A stretch of 33,851 bases of DNA from Hafnia alvei (GCF_900095695.1 NZ_FMIQ01000001.1:1-33851); one strand, 5' to 3'. Shown: positions 9,931-21,971, counted from the stretch's first letter. Notes: generated by a model not told the origin, from the letters alone. A program made the numbers and translations.

Positions 9931-10428
9931 ATGGCATTAAATCTTCAAGACAAACAAGCGATTGTTGCTGAAGTCATCGAAGTAGCCAAAGGCGCGCACT
10001 CTGCTGTTATTGCTGACTCTCGTGGCGTAACAGTAGATAAGATGACTGAACTGCGTAAAGCAGGTCGTGAAGCTGGCGTTTACATGCGTGTTGTTCGCAA
10101 CACCTTGATGCGTCGCATCGTTGAAGGCACTCCATTCGAATGCCTGAAAGACACGTTTGTTGGTCCAACCTTAGTTGCATTTTCTATGGAACACCCGGGC
10201 GCAGCTGCTCGTCTGTTCAAAGATTTCGCGAAAGCGAATGCAAAATTTGAGGTTAAAGCTGCAGCCTTTGAAGGTGAGTTGATTCCAGCGGCTCAGATCG
10301 ACCGCCTGGCAACTCTGCCAACTTACGAAGAAGCAATCGCACGCCTGATGGCAGCCATGAAAGAAGCCTCTGCAGGCAAATTGGTTCGCACTCTCGCTGC
10401 TCTGCGCGATCAGAAAGAAGCTGCTTAA
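9931..10428 (+). CDS. rplJ: 50S ribosomal protein L10
   Basis: 165 residues, as in E. coli. L10 anchors the L7/L12 dimers to the ribosome base of the stalk. The N-terminal rRNA-binding domain includes [20 protein letters not shown] and [11 protein letters not shown], and the C-terminal helix that carries L7/L12 dimers is [24 protein letters not shown] ([20 protein letters not shown]). The ATG at 9931 is set by CAGGAG 10 bases upstream and by family length; the frame is open to 9823 but that part is the leader. Its translation is repressed by the L10-L12 complex through that leader. Confidence 0.98.
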   Translation: MALNLQDKQAIVAEVIEVAKGAHSAVIADSRGVTVDKMTELRKAGREAGVYMRVVRNTLMRRIVEGTPFECLKDTFVGPTLVAFSMEHPGAAARLFKDFAKANAKFEVKAAAFEGELIPAAQIDRLATLPTYEEAIARLMAAMKEASAGKLVRTLAALRDQKEAA

Positions 10429-10476
10429 TCAGCCTTTCTTTTCTAACGCGTTTGCTTACGTATAATCTATTTCTGA

Positions 10477-10860
<384 letters not shown>

Positions 10861-10899
10861 GCCAACTCTTTTGGTAGCAGCCTAAGCAATTAGGCTGAT

Positions 10900-10930
10900 G
10901 GCTGGTGACTTTTTGGTCACCAGCCTTTTT
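10900..10930 (+). terminator. Partial terminator (attenuator) between rplL and rpoB
   Basis: A 10-bp stem GGCTGGTGAC/GTCACCAGCC (10900-10909, 10916-10925) is followed by five T residues. A second hairpin CAGCCTAA-GCAA-TTAGGCTG lies just before it at 10878-10897. In E. coli the equivalent attenuator passes only part of the polymerases, setting the ratio of ribosomal proteins to beta and beta-prime. Confidence 0.9.
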
Positions 10931-10984
10931 GCGCTGTAAAGGATGCTCGTGGTATTTCACACTGTTTGGCCACTAGTATTCCCT

Positions 10985-11089
10985 CAATACTTGTTTCTAT
11001 CTTCGACTTAATATATTGCGGCTTTCCACTTTGGGAGTTCCGAAGTAAAGCGTAACGAAATGGTTTAAGAGTGATAGAAACAAGTATTG
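10985..11089 (+). promoter_or_regulatory. Long-range stem in the rplL-rpoB spacer, probable RNase III site
   Basis: CAATACTTGTTTCTATC (10985-11001) is perfectly complementary to GATAGAAACAAGTATTG (11073-11089); the 71-base interior has smaller pairings such as GCTTT/AAAGC. E. coli has an RNase III processing site in this spacer, and a 17-bp double strand fits that enzyme. The 328-base spacer (10861-11188) otherwise carries the attenuator and a small CTGTCC/GGACAG hairpin near 11135, and no gene. Confidence 0.75.
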
Positions 11090-11188
11090 CGAAAGGTGTT
11101 TCTGCCTTTCGGTCACAAAATGGTGTTGCATGAACTGTCCTACTAGGACGGACAGAGTGGGTCACTGATCAGCGAGCTGAGGAACCCT

Positions 11189-14100
11189 ATGGTTTACTCC
11201 TATACCGAGAAAAAACGTATTCGTAAGGATTTTGGTAAGCGTCCACAAGTTTTGGACATACCTTATCTCCTTTCTATCCAGCTTGACTCGTTCCAGAAAT
11301 TTATCGAGCAAGATCCGGAAGGGCAGCACGGCCTGGAAGCAGCATTCCGTTCCGTATTCCCAATCCAGAGTTACAGTGGTAATTCCGAGCTGCAGTATGT
11401 CAGCTATCGTCTCGGTGAGCCGGTATTCGATGTTAAAGAATGCCAGATCCGTGGCGTAACTTACTCCGCTCCGCTGCGCGTTAAACTGCGTCTGGTGATT
11501 TACGAGCGTGAGGCGCCGGAAGGCACCGTTAAAGACATCAAAGAACAAGAAGTCTACATGGGTGAAATTCCACTCATGACTGATAACGGTACCTTCGTTA
11601 TCAACGGTACTGAGCGCGTAATCGTATCTCAGTTACACCGTAGCCCAGGCGTGTTCTTTGACAGCGATAAGGGTAAAACCCATTCATCGGGTAAAGTGCT
11701 GTATAACGCACGTATCATCCCTTACCGTGGTTCATGGTTAGATTTCGAATTCGATCCGAAAGACAACCTGTTTGTGCGTATTGACCGTCGCCGTAAATTA
11801 CCTGCGACCATTATTCTGCGCGCATTGAACTTTACGACTGAACAGATCCTTGACCTGTTCTTCGACAAAGTTGTCTTCGAGATTCGTGACAATAAACTGC
11901 AGATGGAGCTAGTTCCAGAACGTCTGCGTGGCGAAACTGCGTCCTTCGATATCGAAGCTGACGGCAAGGTCTATGTTGAAAAAGGCCGCCGTATTACCGC
12001 ACGCCACATTCGCCAATTGGAAAAAGACGGCATTACGCTGATCGAAGTTCCAGTTGAGTACATTGCTGGTAAAGTCGTCGCTAAAGATTTCATCGACGAA
12101 AATACCGGTGAGCTGATCTGTGCAGCCAACATGGAGCTGTCACTGGATCTGCTGGCTAAGCTGAGCCAAGCGGGTTACAAGCGTATCGAAACGCTGTTCA
12201 CCAATGACTTGGATCACGGTGCTTATATTTCTGAGACCATTCGCGTCGATCCAACTAGCGACCGCTTAAGCGCGCTGGTTGAAATCTATCGCATGATGCG
12301 TCCTGGTGAGCCACCAACACGCGAAGCAGCTGAAAACCTGTTCGAGAACCTGTTCTTCTCCGAAGACCGCTATGATCTGTCTGCGGTTGGTCGTATGAAG
12401 TTCAACCGTTCTCTGCTGCGTGAAGAGATTGAAGGCTCCGGTATCCTGAGCAAAGACGACATCATTGAAGTGATGCGTAAACTCATCGATATCCGTAACG
12501 GTAAAGGCGAAGTGGACGATATCGACCACTTGGGTAACCGTCGTATCCGTTCCGTGGGCGAAATGGCTGAGAACCAGTTCCGTGTGGGTCTGGTACGTGT
12601 TGAGCGTGCAGTTAAAGAGCGTCTGTCTCTGGGCGACCTCGATATGCTGATGCCTCAGGACATGATCAACGCCAAGCCAATTTCTGCAGCCGTTAAAGAG
12701 TTCTTTGGTTCCAGCCAGCTGTCTCAGTTCATGGACCAAAACAACCCGCTGTCAGAAATTACGCATAAGCGTCGTATCTCCGCGTTGGGCCCAGGTGGTT
12801 TGACTCGTGAGCGCGCAGGCTTTGAAGTTCGAGACGTTCATCCGACTCACTACGGTCGTGTATGTCCAATCGAAACGCCTGAAGGTCCAAACATCGGTCT
12901 GATCAACTCCCTGTCTGTTTATGCACAGACTAACGAATACGGCTTCTTGGAAACTCCATACCGCCGCGTTCGTGATGGAATTGTAACTGATGAGATTCAT
13001 TACCTGTCTGCTATTGAAGAAGGCAACTACGTCATCGCTCAGGCGAACTCCAACTTGGACGACGAAGGCCGCTTTGTAGAAGATCTGGTTACTTGCCGTA
13101 GCAAAGGCGAATCAAGCTTGTTCAGCCGCGATCAGGTTGACTACATGGACGTTTCTACCCAGCAGGTGGTTTCTGTCGGTGCTTCCCTGATCCCGTTCTT
13201 GGAACACGATGACGCCAACCGTGCATTGATGGGTGCGAACATGCAACGTCAGGCCGTTCCAACTCTGCGTGCTGATAAGCCGCTGGTTGGTACTGGTATG
13301 GAACGTGCTGTAGCCGTTGACTCCGGTGTTACCGCTGTTGCTAAACGTGGTGGTGTGATCCAGTACGTGGATGCTTCTCGTATCGTTATCAAAGTTAACG
13401 AAGATGAGATGTACCCGGGCGAAGCAGGCATTGATATTTATAACCTGACCAAATACACCCGTTCTAACCAGAACACCTGCATCAGCCAGATGCCGTGTGT
13501 CAATCTGGGCGAACCAATTGAACGTGGCGACGTGCTGGCTGACGGCCCGTCTACCGATCTGGGTGAATTGGCTCTGGGTCAGAACATGCGCGTGGCATTC
13601 ATGCCATGGAACGGTTACAACTTCGAAGACTCCATCTTGGTGTCTGAGCGTGTTGTACAGGAAGATCGCTTCACTTCTATCCACATCCAGGAACTGGCTT
13701 GTGTGTCTCGTGACACCAAACTGGGGCCTGAAGAGATCACCGCTGACATCCCTAACGTGGGTGAAGCTGCGCTCTCCAAACTGGATGAATCCGGTATCGT
13801 TTATATCGGTGCAGAAGTGAAAGGTGGTGACATTCTGGTTGGTAAAGTAACGCCTAAAGGCGAAACTCAGCTGACTCCAGAAGAGAAACTACTGCGCGCT
13901 ATCTTCGGTGAGAAAGCATCTGATGTTAAAGATTCTTCTCTGCGCGTTCCAAACAGCGTTTCTGGTACCGTTATCGACGTACAGGTCTTTACTCGCGACG
14001 GCGTAGAAAAAGACAAACGTGCGCTTGAAATCGAAGAGATGCAGCTGAAGCAGGCTAAGAAAGACCTGACTGAAGAACTGCAGATCTTGGAAGCTGGCTT

Positions 14101-15217
14101 GTTTGCCCGTATCCATGACGTGCTGGTATCTGGTGGTGTTGAAGCTGAGAAATTGGCTAAGCTGCCACGCGACCGCTGGTTAGAACTGGGTCTGGCTGAT
14201 GAAGCTAAACAGAACCAGCTCGAACAGTTGGCTGAGCAGTACGACGAACTGAAATCTGATTTCGAGAAGAAACTGGATGCTAAGCGTCGTAAGATCACTC
14301 AGGGCGACGATCTGGCTCCAGGCGTACTGAAAATTGTTAAGGTTTATCTGGCGGTTAAACGTCAGATCCAGCCTGGTGACAAGATGGCAGGCCGCCACGG
14401 TAACAAGGGTGTTATCTCTAAGATCAACCCGATCGAAGATATGCCTTACGATGAAAACGGTACTCCGGTTGACATCGTACTGAACCCGCTGGGCGTACCA
14501 TCACGTATGAACATCGGTCAGATCCTGGAAACCCACTTGGGTATGGCTGCAAAAGGTATTGGTGAGAAAATTAACGCCATGCTGAAGCAGCAGCAGGAAG
14601 TGACCAAGCTTCGTGAGTTCATTCAGAAAGCCTACGATCTGGGCGATAACACGCGTCAGACCGTTGATCTGAACACCTTTACCGATGACGAAGTTATGCG
14701 TCTGGCTGAGAACCTGAAAAAAGGTCTGCCAATCGCAACACCAGTCTTCGATGGTGCGAAAGAGAAAGAAATCAAAGAGCTTCTGACATTAGGTGGCATT
14801 CCTACCTCTGGTCAGATCACGCTGTTTGATGGCCGTACCGGCGAGCAGTTTGAGCGTCAGGTTACTGTCGGCTACATGTATATGCTGAAACTGAACCACT
14901 TGGTTGATGACAAAATGCATGCGCGTTCTACCGGTTCTTACAGCTTGGTTACTCAGCAGCCGCTGGGTGGTAAAGCTCAGTTCGGTGGTCAGCGCTTCGG
15001 TGAGATGGAAGTATGGGCACTGGAAGCGTATGGCGCTGCCTACACGCTGCAGGAAATGCTGACCGTCAAGTCCGACGATGTAAACGGCCGTACCAAGATG
15101 TACAAAAACATCGTGGATGGCGACCACCGTATGGAACCAGGCATGCCGGAATCCTTCAACGTATTGTTGAAAGAAATCCGCTCGCTCGGTATTAACATTG
15201 AGCTGGAAGACGAGTAA
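11189..15217 (+). CDS. rpoB: DNA-directed RNA polymerase subunit beta
   Basis: 1342 residues, exactly the E. coli length and colinear with it. Beta forms one side of the active-site cleft, binds initiating nucleotide and is the rifampicin target. The rifampicin region reads [20 protein letters not shown] with [11 protein letters not shown] after it: Gln513, Asp516, His526, Arg529 and Ser531 are all wild type, so no target resistance is predicted. The C-terminal [13 protein letters not shown] and the [25 protein letters not shown] region (catalytic and clamp contacts, in two blocks) are intact. GAGGAA lies 5 bases before the ATG. Expression depends on read-through of the attenuator after rplL. 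It ends 142 bases before rpoC. Confidence 0.99.
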   Translation: MVYSYTEKKRIRKDFGKRPQVLDIPYLLSIQLDSFQKFIEQDPEGQHGLEAAFRSVFPIQSYSGNSELQYVSYRLGEPVFDVKECQIRGVTYSAPLRVKLRLVIYEREAPEGTVKDIKEQEVYMGEIPLMTDNGTFVINGTERVIVSQLHRSPGVFFDSDKGKTHSSGKVLYNARIIPYRGSWLDFEFDPKDNLFVRIDRRRKLPATIILRALNFTTEQILDLFFDKVVFEIRDNKLQMELVPERLRGETASFDIEADGKVYVEKGRRITARHIRQLEKDGITLIEVPVEYIAGKVVAKDFIDENTGELICAANMELSLDLLAKLSQAGYKRIETLFTNDLDHGAYISETIRVDPTSDRLSALVEIYRMMRPGEPPTREAAENLFENLFFSEDRYDLSAVGRMKFNRSLLREEIEGSGILSKDDIIEVMRKLIDIRNGKGEVDDIDHLGNRRIRSVGEMAENQFRVGLVRVERAVKERLSLGDLDMLMPQDMINAKPISAAVKEFFGSSQLSQFMDQNNPLSEITHKRRISALGPGGLTRERAGFEVRDVHPTHYGRVCPIETPEGPNIGLINSLSVYAQTNEYGFLETPYRRVRDGIVTDEIHYLSAIEEGNYVIAQANSNLDDEGRFVEDLVTCRSKGESSLFSRDQVDYMDVSTQQVVSVGASLIPFLEHDDANRALMGANMQRQAVPTLRADKPLVGTGMERAVAVDSGVTAVAKRGGVIQYVDASRIVIKVNEDEMYPGEAGIDIYNLTKYTRSNQNTCISQMPCVNLGEPIERGDVLADGPSTDLGELALGQNMRVAFMPWNGYNFEDSILVSERVVQEDRFTSIHIQELACVSRDTKLGPEEITADIPNVGEAALSKLDESGIVYIGAEVKGGDILVGKVTPKGETQLTPEEKLLRAIFGEKASDVKDSSLRVPNSVSGTVIDVQVFTRDGVEKDKRALEIEEMQLKQAKKDLTEELQILEAGLFARIHDVLVSGGVEAEKLAKLPRDRWLELGLADEAKQNQLEQLAEQYDELKSDFEKKLDAKRRKITQGDDLAPGVLKIVKVYLAVKRQIQPGDKMAGRHGNKGVISKINPIEDMPYDENGTPVDIVLNPLGVPSRMNIGQILETHLGMAAKGIGEKINAMLKQQQEVTKLREFIQKAYDLGDNTRQTVDLNTFTDDEVMRLAENLKKGLPIATPVFDGAKEKEIKELLTLGGIPTSGQITLFDGRTGEQFERQVTVGYMYMLKLNHLVDDKMHARSTGSYSLVTQQPLGGKAQFGGQRFGEMEVWALEAYGAAYTLQEMLTVKSDDVNGRTKMYKNIVDGDHRMEPGMPESFNVLLKEIRSLGINIELEDE

Positions 15218-15250
15218 TTCGTTCATTCGAATTGCAAGTAACACCAGCCG

Positions 15251-15280
15251 CTAGGCGCCCTGTGAAAGCAGGGCGCTTAG
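15251..15280 (+). promoter_or_regulatory. Hairpin in the rpoB-rpoC spacer
   Basis: CTAGGCGCCCTG (15251-15262) pairs with CAGGGCGCTTAG (15269-15280) over 12 bp with one G-U pair and a 6-base loop. A small CAGTG-GTTG-CACTG hairpin follows at 15282-15295. There is no T-run, so termination is unlikely; a role in message stability is possible. Confidence 0.6.
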
Positions 15281-15359
15281 TCAGTGGTTGCACTGGTCAC
15301 AGGGGCATTTGGGTGGTATCCGAGTGCCCAACAGGTCTAACTCCGACAGGAGCCAATCC

Positions 15360-18300
15360 GTGAAAGACTTACTGAAGTTTCTGAAAGCTCAAACTAAGAC
15401 CGAAGAGTTTGACGCGATCAAAATTGCTCTGGCCTCGCCAGACATGATCCGTTCTTGGTCTTTCGGCGAAGTTAAGAAGCCGGAAACCATTAACTACCGT
15501 ACGTTCAAACCAGAACGTGACGGCCTTTTCTGCGCCCGTATCTTTGGGCCGGTAAAAGATTACGAATGCCTGTGCGGTAAGTACAAGCGTTTAAAACACC
15601 GCGGTGTTATCTGCGAAAAATGTGGTGTTGAAGTTACTCAGACTAAAGTACGTCGTGAGCGTATGGGCCATATCGAACTGGCTTCTCCGACTGCACACAT
15701 CTGGTTCCTGAAATCACTGCCATCCCGTATCGGCTTGCTGTTAGACATGCCGCTGCGTGATATTGAACGCGTTCTGTATTTTGAGTCTTATGTCGTTGTT
15801 GAAGGCGGCATGACCAATCTGGAACGTCGTCAGATCCTGACTGAAGAGCAGTATCTGGACGCTCTGGAAGAGTTCGGTGACGAATTCGACGCGAAGATGG
15901 GTGCTGAAGCTATCCAAGGTCTGTTGAAAAACATGGATCTGGAAGCGGAATGCGAACAGCTGCGCGAAGAGTTGAACGAAACCAACTCCGAAACCAAACG
16001 TAAAAAGCTGACTAAGCGTATCAAGCTGCTGGAAGCGTTCGTTCAGTCTGGTAACAAACCAGAGTGGATGATCCTGACAGTTCTGCCGGTTCTGCCGCCA
16101 GATCTGCGTCCATTGGTACCGCTGGACGGTGGTCGTTTCGCAACTTCTGACCTGAACGATCTGTATCGTCGCGTCATTAACCGTAACAACCGTCTGAAAC
16201 GTCTGCTGGATCTGGCTGCGCCGGACATCATCGTACGCAACGAAAAACGTATGCTTCAGGAAGCGGTTGACGCCCTGTTGGATAACGGTCGTCGCGGCCG
16301 TGCGATCACCGGTTCAAATAAACGTCCTCTGAAATCTTTGGCCGATATGATCAAAGGTAAGCAGGGTCGTTTCCGTCAGAACCTGTTGGGTAAACGTGTT
16401 GACTACTCCGGTCGTTCTGTAATCACCGTAGGTCCATACCTGCGTCTGCATCAGTGCGGTCTGCCTAAAAAAATGGCGTTGGAGCTGTTCAAGCCGTTCA
16501 TCTACGGCAAGCTGGAACTGCGTGGTCTTGCTACCACCATTAAAGCTGCGAAGAAAATGGTTGAGCGCGAAGAAGCTGTCGTTTGGGATATCCTGGACGA
16601 AGTTATCCGCGAACACCCAGTGATGCTGAACCGTGCACCAACACTGCACCGTTTGGGTATCCAGGCATTTGAACCGTTACTGATCGAAGGTAAAGCTATT
16701 CAGCTTCATCCGCTGGTTTGTGCGGCATATAACGCCGACTTCGATGGTGACCAGATGGCTGTTCACGTACCGTTGACGCTGGAAGCCCAGCTGGAAGCGC
16801 GTGCGTTGATGATGTCTACCAACAACATCCTGTCACCTGCGAACGGCGAGCCAATCATCGTTCCTTCTCAGGACGTTGTATTGGGTCTGTATTACATGAC
16901 TCGTGACTGTGTTAACGCTAAAGGCGAAGGCATGGTTCTGAGTGGCCCTAAAGAAGCAGAGCGTATTTATCGCGCTGGTCTGGCTTCTCTGCATGCTCGC
17001 GTTAAAGTGCGTATTACGCAAACCGAGAAAAATGCAGAAGGCGAATGGGTAACAAGTACCGGTTTGATCGACACCACCGTTGGTCGTGCGATTCTGTGGA
17101 TGATTGTGCCCCAGGGCCTGCCATACAGCATCGTTAACCAGCCGCTGGGTAAAAAAGCGATCTCCAAGATGCTGAACACTTGTTACCGCATTCTGGGCTT
17201 GAAACCGACCGTTATCTTTGCTGACCAAATCATGTACACCGGTTTTGCCTACGCTGCGCGTTCAGGTGCTTCCGTTGGTATCGATGATATGGTTATTCCA
17301 GAGAAGAAAGTGGAAATCATTTCTGAAGCCGAAGCAGAAGTTGCTGAGATTCAGGAACAGTTCCAGTCTGGTCTGGTTACCGCGGGCGAACGTTACAACA
17401 AAGTCATCGATATTTGGGCTGCGGCCAACGAACGTGTTGCTAAAGCGATGATGGAAAACCTGTCTACCGAGCTGGTTATTAACAGCAAGGGTGAAGAAGA
17501 GCGTCAGGTTTCCTTCAACAGTATCTTTATGATGGCCGACTCCGGTGCTCGTGGTTCTGCTGCGCAGATTCGTCAGCTGGCCGGTATGCGTGGTCTGATG
17601 GCTAAGCCAGATGGCTCCATCATCGAAACGCCAATCACCGCGAACTTCCGTGAAGGTCTGAACGTACTCCAGTACTTCATCTCTACTCACGGTGCTCGTA
17701 AAGGCTTGGCGGATACCGCACTGAAAACTGCGAACTCCGGTTACCTGACTCGTCGTCTGGTAGACGTAGCGCAAGACTTGGTCGTTATCGAAGATGACTG
17801 TGGTACCCACAACGGCATCGTGATGACTCCGGTTATCGAAGGTGGTGACGTTAAAGAGCCACTGCGCGATCGCGTATTGGGTCGTGTAACGGCTGAAGAA
17901 GTTCTGAAGCCAGGCACCGCAGATATTCTGGTTCCACGTAACACCCTGCTGAATGAAAAATGGTGTGATCTGTTAGAAGAACACTCCGTTGACATCATCA
18001 AGGTTCGTTCCGTTGTTAGCTGTGAAACCGACTTCGGTGTGTGTGCACACTGCTACGGTCGTGACTTGGCTCGTGGCCACATCATCAACAAGGGTGAGGC
18101 AATCGGGGTTATCGCGGCACAGTCCATCGGTGAACCTGGTACACAGCTGACGATGCGTACGTTCCACATCGGTGGTGCGGCATCTCGTGCGGCAGCAGAG
18201 TCCAGTATTCAGGTGAAAAACAAAGGTCATCTGAAACTGAACAACGCTAAGTTCGTTCTGAATAGCGATAAGAAGCTGGTTATTACCTCTCGTAATACCG

Positions 18301-19580
18301 AGCTGAAACTGATCGACGAATTCGGCCGTACTAAAGAAAGCTATAAAGTGCCTTACGGCTCTGTTATGGCTAAAGGCGATGGCGCTGAAGTCAACGGCGG
18401 CGAAACTGTAGCTAACTGGGACCCGCATACCATGCCGGTTGTTTCAGAAGTTAGCGGTTTCATCCGTTTCACTGACATCATCGATACTCAGACCATTACC
18501 CGCCAGACCGACGAACTGACCGGTTTGTCTTCTCTGGTTGTTCTGGATTCTGCAGAGCGTACCGGTAGCGGTAAAGATCTGCGTCCAGCACTGAAAATCG
18601 TTGACGCTAAAGGCGACGATGTATTGATCCCAGGCACCGATATGGCTGCTCAATACTTCCTGCCAGGTAAAGCGATCGTTCAGTTGGAAGATGGTACTCA
18701 GATCCATGCGGGTGACACCTTGGCGCGTATTCCTCAGGAATCCGGCGGTACCAAGGATATTACCGGTGGTCTGCCACGCGTTGCTGACCTGTTCGAAGCA
18801 CGTCGTCCGAAAGAACCTGCGATCTTGGCAGAAATTACGGGTGTCATTTCCTTCGGTAAAGAAACCAAAGGTAAACGTCGTCTGGTAATTACTCCGCTGG
18901 ATGGTAGCGAACCGTACGAAGAGATGATTCCGAAATGGCGTCAGCTGAACGTGTTCGAAGGCGAACGTGTAGAACGTGGTGACGTGGTTTCCGATGGTCC
19001 AGAATCTCCGCATGACATTCTGCGTCTGCGTGGCGTTCATGCTGTGACTCGTTACATCACCAACGAAGTGCAGGACGTTTACCGTCTGCAAGGCGTTAAG
19101 ATTAACGATAAACACATCGAAGTCATCGTGCGTCAGATGCTGCGTAAAGCAACCATCGATAGCGCTGGTAGCTCTGAGTTCTTGGAAGGCGAACAGGTTG
19201 AGTTCTCTCGCGTTAAAATCGCGAACCGTGAGTTGGAAGCGAACGGCAAGATTGCGGCAACATTCAGCCGTGACCTGCTGGGTATCACCAAAGCTTCCCT
19301 GGCGACTGAGTCCTTCATCTCTGCGGCTTCGTTCCAGGAAACGACTCGCGTTCTGACCGAAGCTGCCGTTGCTGGTAAGCGTGATGAACTGCGCGGCCTG
19401 AAAGAAAACGTAATCGTGGGTCGTCTGATCCCAGCTGGTACTGGTTACGCGTATCATCAGGATCGTGCTCGCCGTAAAGCTCAGGGCGAAGCTCCTGTTG
19501 CTCCACAGGTGAGTGCGGAAGAAGCAACTGCTAACTTGGCAGAGTTGCTGAACGCAAGCATGCGTGGCGACGACGAGTAA
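15360..19580 (+). CDS. rpoC: DNA-directed RNA polymerase subunit beta-prime
   Basis: 1406 residues (E. coli 1407). Beta-prime carries the catalytic magnesium and much of the clamp. The first zinc site is Cys70, Cys72, Cys85, Cys88 (YECLCGKYK and ICEKCG). The catalytic NADFDGD is at 458-464, with Asp460, Asp462 and Asp464. The second zinc-binding cysteines appear near [15 protein letters not shown]. The trigger-loop/bridge region includes [21 protein letters not shown]. The start is a GTG at 15360, as in E. coli, with ACAGGAGC upstream; the open frame reaching 15288 is spacer. A UUCG terminator ends the operon 20 bases after the stop. Confidence 0.98.
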   Translation: MKDLLKFLKAQTKTEEFDAIKIALASPDMIRSWSFGEVKKPETINYRTFKPERDGLFCARIFGPVKDYECLCGKYKRLKHRGVICEKCGVEVTQTKVRRERMGHIELASPTAHIWFLKSLPSRIGLLLDMPLRDIERVLYFESYVVVEGGMTNLERRQILTEEQYLDALEEFGDEFDAKMGAEAIQGLLKNMDLEAECEQLREELNETNSETKRKKLTKRIKLLEAFVQSGNKPEWMILTVLPVLPPDLRPLVPLDGGRFATSDLNDLYRRVINRNNRLKRLLDLAAPDIIVRNEKRMLQEAVDALLDNGRRGRAITGSNKRPLKSLADMIKGKQGRFRQNLLGKRVDYSGRSVITVGPYLRLHQCGLPKKMALELFKPFIYGKLELRGLATTIKAAKKMVEREEAVVWDILDEVIREHPVMLNRAPTLHRLGIQAFEPLLIEGKAIQLHPLVCAAYNADFDGDQMAVHVPLTLEAQLEARALMMSTNNILSPANGEPIIVPSQDVVLGLYYMTRDCVNAKGEGMVLSGPKEAERIYRAGLASLHARVKVRITQTEKNAEGEWVTSTGLIDTTVGRAILWMIVPQGLPYSIVNQPLGKKAISKMLNTCYRILGLKPTVIFADQIMYTGFAYAARSGASVGIDDMVIPEKKVEIISEAEAEVAEIQEQFQSGLVTAGERYNKVIDIWAAANERVAKAMMENLSTELVINSKGEEERQVSFNSIFMMADSGARGSAAQIRQLAGMRGLMAKPDGSIIETPITANFREGLNVLQYFISTHGARKGLADTALKTANSGYLTRRLVDVAQDLVVIEDDCGTHNGIVMTPVIEGGDVKEPLRDRVLGRVTAEEVLKPGTADILVPRNTLLNEKWCDLLEEHSVDIIKVRSVVSCETDFGVCAHCYGRDLARGHIINKGEAIGVIAAQSIGEPGTQLTMRTFHIGGAASRAAAESSIQVKNKGHLKLNNAKFVLNSDKKLVITSRNTELKLIDEFGRTKESYKVPYGSVMAKGDGAEVNGGETVANWDPHTMPVVSEVSGFIRFTDIIDTQTITRQTDELTGLSSLVVLDSAERTGSGKDLRPALKIVDAKGDDVLIPGTDMAAQYFLPGKAIVQLEDGTQIHAGDTLARIPQESGGTKDITGGLPRVADLFEARRPKEPAILAEITGVISFGKETKGKRRLVITPLDGSEPYEEMIPKWRQLNVFEGERVERGDVVSDGPESPHDILRLRGVHAVTRYITNEVQDVYRLQGVKINDKHIEVIVRQMLRKATIDSAGSSEFLEGEQVEFSRVKIANRELEANGKIAATFSRDLLGITKASLATESFISAASFQETTRVLTEAAVAGKRDELRGLKENVIVGRLIPAGTGYAYHQDRARRKAQGEAPVAPQVSAEEATANLAELLNASMRGDDE

Positions 19581-19600
19581 TCGTTGATTCGTGCCTAATA

Positions 19601-19629
19601 AAAACCGCTCCTTCGGGAGCGGTTTTTTT
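19601..19629 (+). terminator. Rho-independent terminator of the rpoBC operon
   Basis: An 11-bp stem AAAACCGCTCC/GGAGCGGTTTT with a TTCG tetraloop runs into seven T residues in total. The A-run on the other side lets it also act on minus-strand transcripts leaving thiH. Confidence 0.95.
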
Positions 19630-19663
19630 ATGTCTGAAATTTAGAAAGTATCTTTAGAAGAGG

Positions 19664-19736
19664 CAGGCTAACCGAGCTTCGGAGACCCGGCTAGCCTGTT
19701 TTGGTCAGCAGAGCTTAGAGGGATGAATCAGCTCTG
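19664..19736. repeat. Two adjacent imperfect palindromes between rpoC and thiH
   Basis: The first pairs CAGGCTA (19664-19670) and CCG (19672-19674) with CGG (19688-19690) and TAGCCTG (19692-19698), followed on the plus strand by TTTTGG. The second pairs CAGAGCT (19709-19715) with AGCTCTG (19730-19736). They lie between convergent genes and may act as back-up terminators. Nothing else is evident in 19630-19855. Confidence 0.5.
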
Positions 19737-19855
19737 ACTAATGCTTAAGCTGCATCAGTGGATGTACTTTATGCTGCCTAATTTCTATTTCTACCCGATA
19801 GTTTTTGAACTGGAATGCACGCTATTGATAAACACCTTTTGTTGCAGCGTTGCCA

Positions 19856-20986
19856 TTAAACCTGCGGTGCTCTTCCCAAATATCCATCCCAGTCTTTCCA
19901 CACCGGCTGTAGCCCTGATGAAACCAACGATGCTGCAACCTGCGTAGGGGTTCGTCCGTCGTGAGGTGTGAACTGCTCGAGTTCTGGATGATTATCTGCA
20001 TAGCCTCCAGGCTGGGTTTTTGAAAATGCGCTGACGTTATTGATGGCGAGTGGCACGACGTTATCCCTGAATTCAGGAGATTCACGCGTAGAAAGGGATA
20101 GCTCAATCTCGGGGGCAAAAATACGAAATGCGCAGATGGTTTGCACCAGCTGAGCTTCATCCATAATTGATGCCGGTTCAATGCCGCCGGTACACGGGCG
20201 TAAACGCGGAAACGAAATAGAGTATCGGCTCTGCCAATAGGTTTGTTGGAGCCACGTTAAATGCTCCGCGACCATAAAACAGTCGGTTCGCCAATTATCC
20301 GATAGCCCAATGAGTGCACCTATCCCGATCTTGTCGATCCCCGCTTTGCCTAAACGATCGGGAGTTTCAAGTCGCCAAAAGAAATCCTGCTTATTTCCTT
20401 TTAAGTGATGTTGAGCGTAGACCGAGGGATGATAGGTTTCTTGATAGACCATCACGCCGTCTAACCCTAGCGTTTTGAGCTCTGCATATTCTTCCTGTGC
20501 CAATGGCTGAACTTCCATCATTAGCGAACTGAAATGACGCCGGATTTTAGGTAAATGTTGGCGGAAATAATCCATCCCGACTTTTGCCTGATGCTCGCCG
20601 GTGACTAGCAAAAGACTGTCAAATCCCATAGCGCGAATGGCTTCACATTCACGTTCTATCTCTGCTTCATTCAGCGTTTTGCGCTTAAGGCGGTTGCTCA
20701 TCGAGAAGCCGCAATAGGTGCAATCGTTAGCGCACAGATTTGAGAGATAAAGGGGAACATAAAACCCTACCGTGTTGCCGAAGCGTTGGCGTGTAAGCTG
20801 CTGTGCTTTGTGCGCCATCGGTTCGAGATAGCGAGCTGCCGCCGGTGATAGCAGAGCTAACATATCTTCACGATCGGGCCGTACGGCCATTAATGCACGT
20901 TCAACATCGGTATTCGTTTTGCCGTTGATTCTTAGCCCGATATCATCCCAGTTCAGCTGTTGCCAGCGTTGTGTGAAGGTTTCCAC
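19856..20986 (-). CDS. thiH: Tyrosine lyase ThiH (2-iminoacetate synthase)
   Basis: 376 residues (E. coli 377). This radical SAM enzyme cleaves tyrosine to p-cresol and dehydroglycine, the C2-N3 unit of the thiamine thiazole used by ThiG. The iron-sulfur motif CxxxCxxC is Cys85, Cys89 and Cys92 in LCANDCTYCGFSM; TGEHQAKVGMDYF and SFPRLRPCTGGIEPA are further family markers. The start is GTG, with GGAGGT 7 bases upstream. It begins 3 bases after the thiG stop and is the last gene of the thi operon. Its presence instead of a glycine oxidase (ThiO) points to the anaerobic-capable thiazole route. Confidence 0.97.
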   Translation of the reverse strand: METFTQRWQQLNWDDIGLRINGKTNTDVERALMAVRPDREDMLALLSPAAARYLEPMAHKAQQLTRQRFGNTVGFYVPLYLSNLCANDCTYCGFSMSNRLKRKTLNEAEIERECEAIRAMGFDSLLLVTGEHQAKVGMDYFRQHLPKIRRHFSSLMMEVQPLAQEEYAELKTLGLDGVMVYQETYHPSVYAQHHLKGNKQDFFWRLETPDRLGKAGIDKIGIGALIGLSDNWRTDCFMVAEHLTWLQQTYWQSRYSISFPRLRPCTGGIEPASIMDEAQLVQTICAFRIFAPEIELSLSTRESPEFRDNVVPLAINNVSAFSKTQPGGYADNHPELEQFTPHDGRTPTQVAASLVSSGLQPVWKDWDGYLGRAPQV

Positions 20987-20989
20987 AAT

Positions 20990-21769
20990 CTAAACCTCCA
21001 GTTTCGATGAATGCAAAAACCCGGTCAGTGGGCTGGTGGCGTTGGCATGATGGCTTGGAGAACCCAAACCGCTTTGGTAAGCAATCCTGCCAGCCTCAAC
21101 GGCGAGCCTAAAAGCTTTTGCCATCGCCACGGGATCACGAGCAACAGCGATAGCGGTGTTAACCAAAACGGCGTCTGCGCCCAGTTCCATCGCTGCGCTG
21201 GCATGGCTGGGGGCGCCAATCCCAGCATCGACAATCACTGGGATCTTCGTTTGCTCAATGATGATTTGCAGAAATTCTCGGGTAATAATTCCTTGATTAG
21301 AACCAATAGGTGCACCAAGTGGCATGACGGCGGCACAGCCGACTTCCTCTAAACGCTTGCACAAAACAGGATCGGCACCGCAATACGGTAGAACGACAAA
21401 ACCTGCCTTCACTAATATTTCTGCTGCTTTGAGGGTTTCTATTGGGTCTGGTAGCAAATAGCGAACGTCGGGATGAATTTCAAGTTTCACCCAGTGAGTC
21501 CCTAGCGCCTCGCGAGCCAGCTTAGCCGCAAATACGGCCTCTTCGGCAGTTTTGGCTCCAGAAGTATTGGGCAGCAGGTTGGCATTAAGCTTGCGAAGCG
21601 GAGCAAGAATGGCGTCGTTGCCACTTTTAAGATCAACGCGTTTCATAGCCATCGTAATGAGCTGAGAGCCAGACTCATTCAGCGCTGCGAGCATTTTTTC
21701 CGCCGAAGAAAACTTTCCGGTTCCGGTGAAAAGGCGTGAAGAAAATGTTTTATCTGCAATCTGTAACAT
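20990..21769 (-). CDS. thiG: Thiazole synthase ThiG
   Basis: 259 residues. It condenses 1-deoxy-D-xylulose 5-phosphate, dehydroglycine from ThiH and the sulfur from ThiS thiocarboxylate into the thiazole phosphate. The Schiff-base lysine is Lys95 in WVKLEIHPD. The TIM-barrel phosphate-binding segments [23 protein letters not shown] and [15 protein letters not shown] [12 protein letters not shown] are present. The start at 21769 was chosen over an upstream frame to 21820 because GGAGG lies 6 bases before it and the family begins MLxIADKTF. It starts one base after the thiS stop; its ribosome-binding site is formed by the Gly-Gly codons of thiS. Confidence 0.97.
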   Translation of the reverse strand: MLQIADKTFSSRLFTGTGKFSSAEKMLAALNESGSQLITMAMKRVDLKSGNDAILAPLRKLNANLLPNTSGAKTAEEAVFAAKLAREALGTHWVKLEIHPDVRYLLPDPIETLKAAEILVKAGFVVLPYCGADPVLCKRLEEVGCAAVMPLGAPIGSNQGIITREFLQIIIEQTKIPVIVDAGIGAPSHASAAMELGADAVLVNTAIAVARDPVAMAKAFRLAVEAGRIAYQSGLGSPSHHANATSPLTGFLHSSKLEV

Positions 21770-21770
21770 C

Positions 21771-21971
21771 TCAACCTCCAGCAATAGCTTGGAACACCAC
21801 AACGTCATCTCCTTCGGCAAGCTGCTGTGTTGCCCAGTGCTCGCGGGGGAGAATCGTTTGATTAAGCGCCAGCGCGGTACCTTGCTGGTGTCGGCCTAGT
21901 TGTATCAGTAAATCCTCGATGCTGGTGGGAGTATCGAGCGCTATTTTTTCATCGTTGACGGTGATCTTCAT
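21771..21971 (-). CDS. thiS: Sulfur carrier protein ThiS
   Basis: 66 residues with a ubiquitin-like beta-grasp pattern. The C-terminus is the obligatory Gly-Gly (FQAIAGG), which ThiF adenylates and which then carries sulfur as a thiocarboxylate to ThiG. It overlaps thiF by 4 bases (ATGA) and thiG follows one base later, so the three are translationally coupled. Confidence 0.96.
   Translation of the reverse strand: MKITVNDEKIALDTPTSIEDLLIQLGRHQQGTALALNQTILPREHWATQQLAEGDDVVVFQAIAGG

Noticed and set aside
12734..12793. Possible rifampicin-resistance changes in RpoB
   Set aside because: All standard positions (513, 516, 526, 529, 531, 533) carry the susceptible residues.
13112..13684. Open frame of 190 codons opposite rpoB
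   Set aside because: Composition (His, Thr, Asn, Phe rich) is the usual mirror of a coding strand; no family resemblance.
18444..19457. Long open frame on the minus strand opposite rpoC (337 codons)
   Set aside because: It is the antisense of a strongly codon-biased gene, has no recognisable domain and no ribosome-binding site; similar frames lie opposite rpoB and rplK.
19741..19947. Plus-strand frame near the thiH 3' end
   Set aside because: It partly mirrors thiH, has no ribosome-binding site and no known family.
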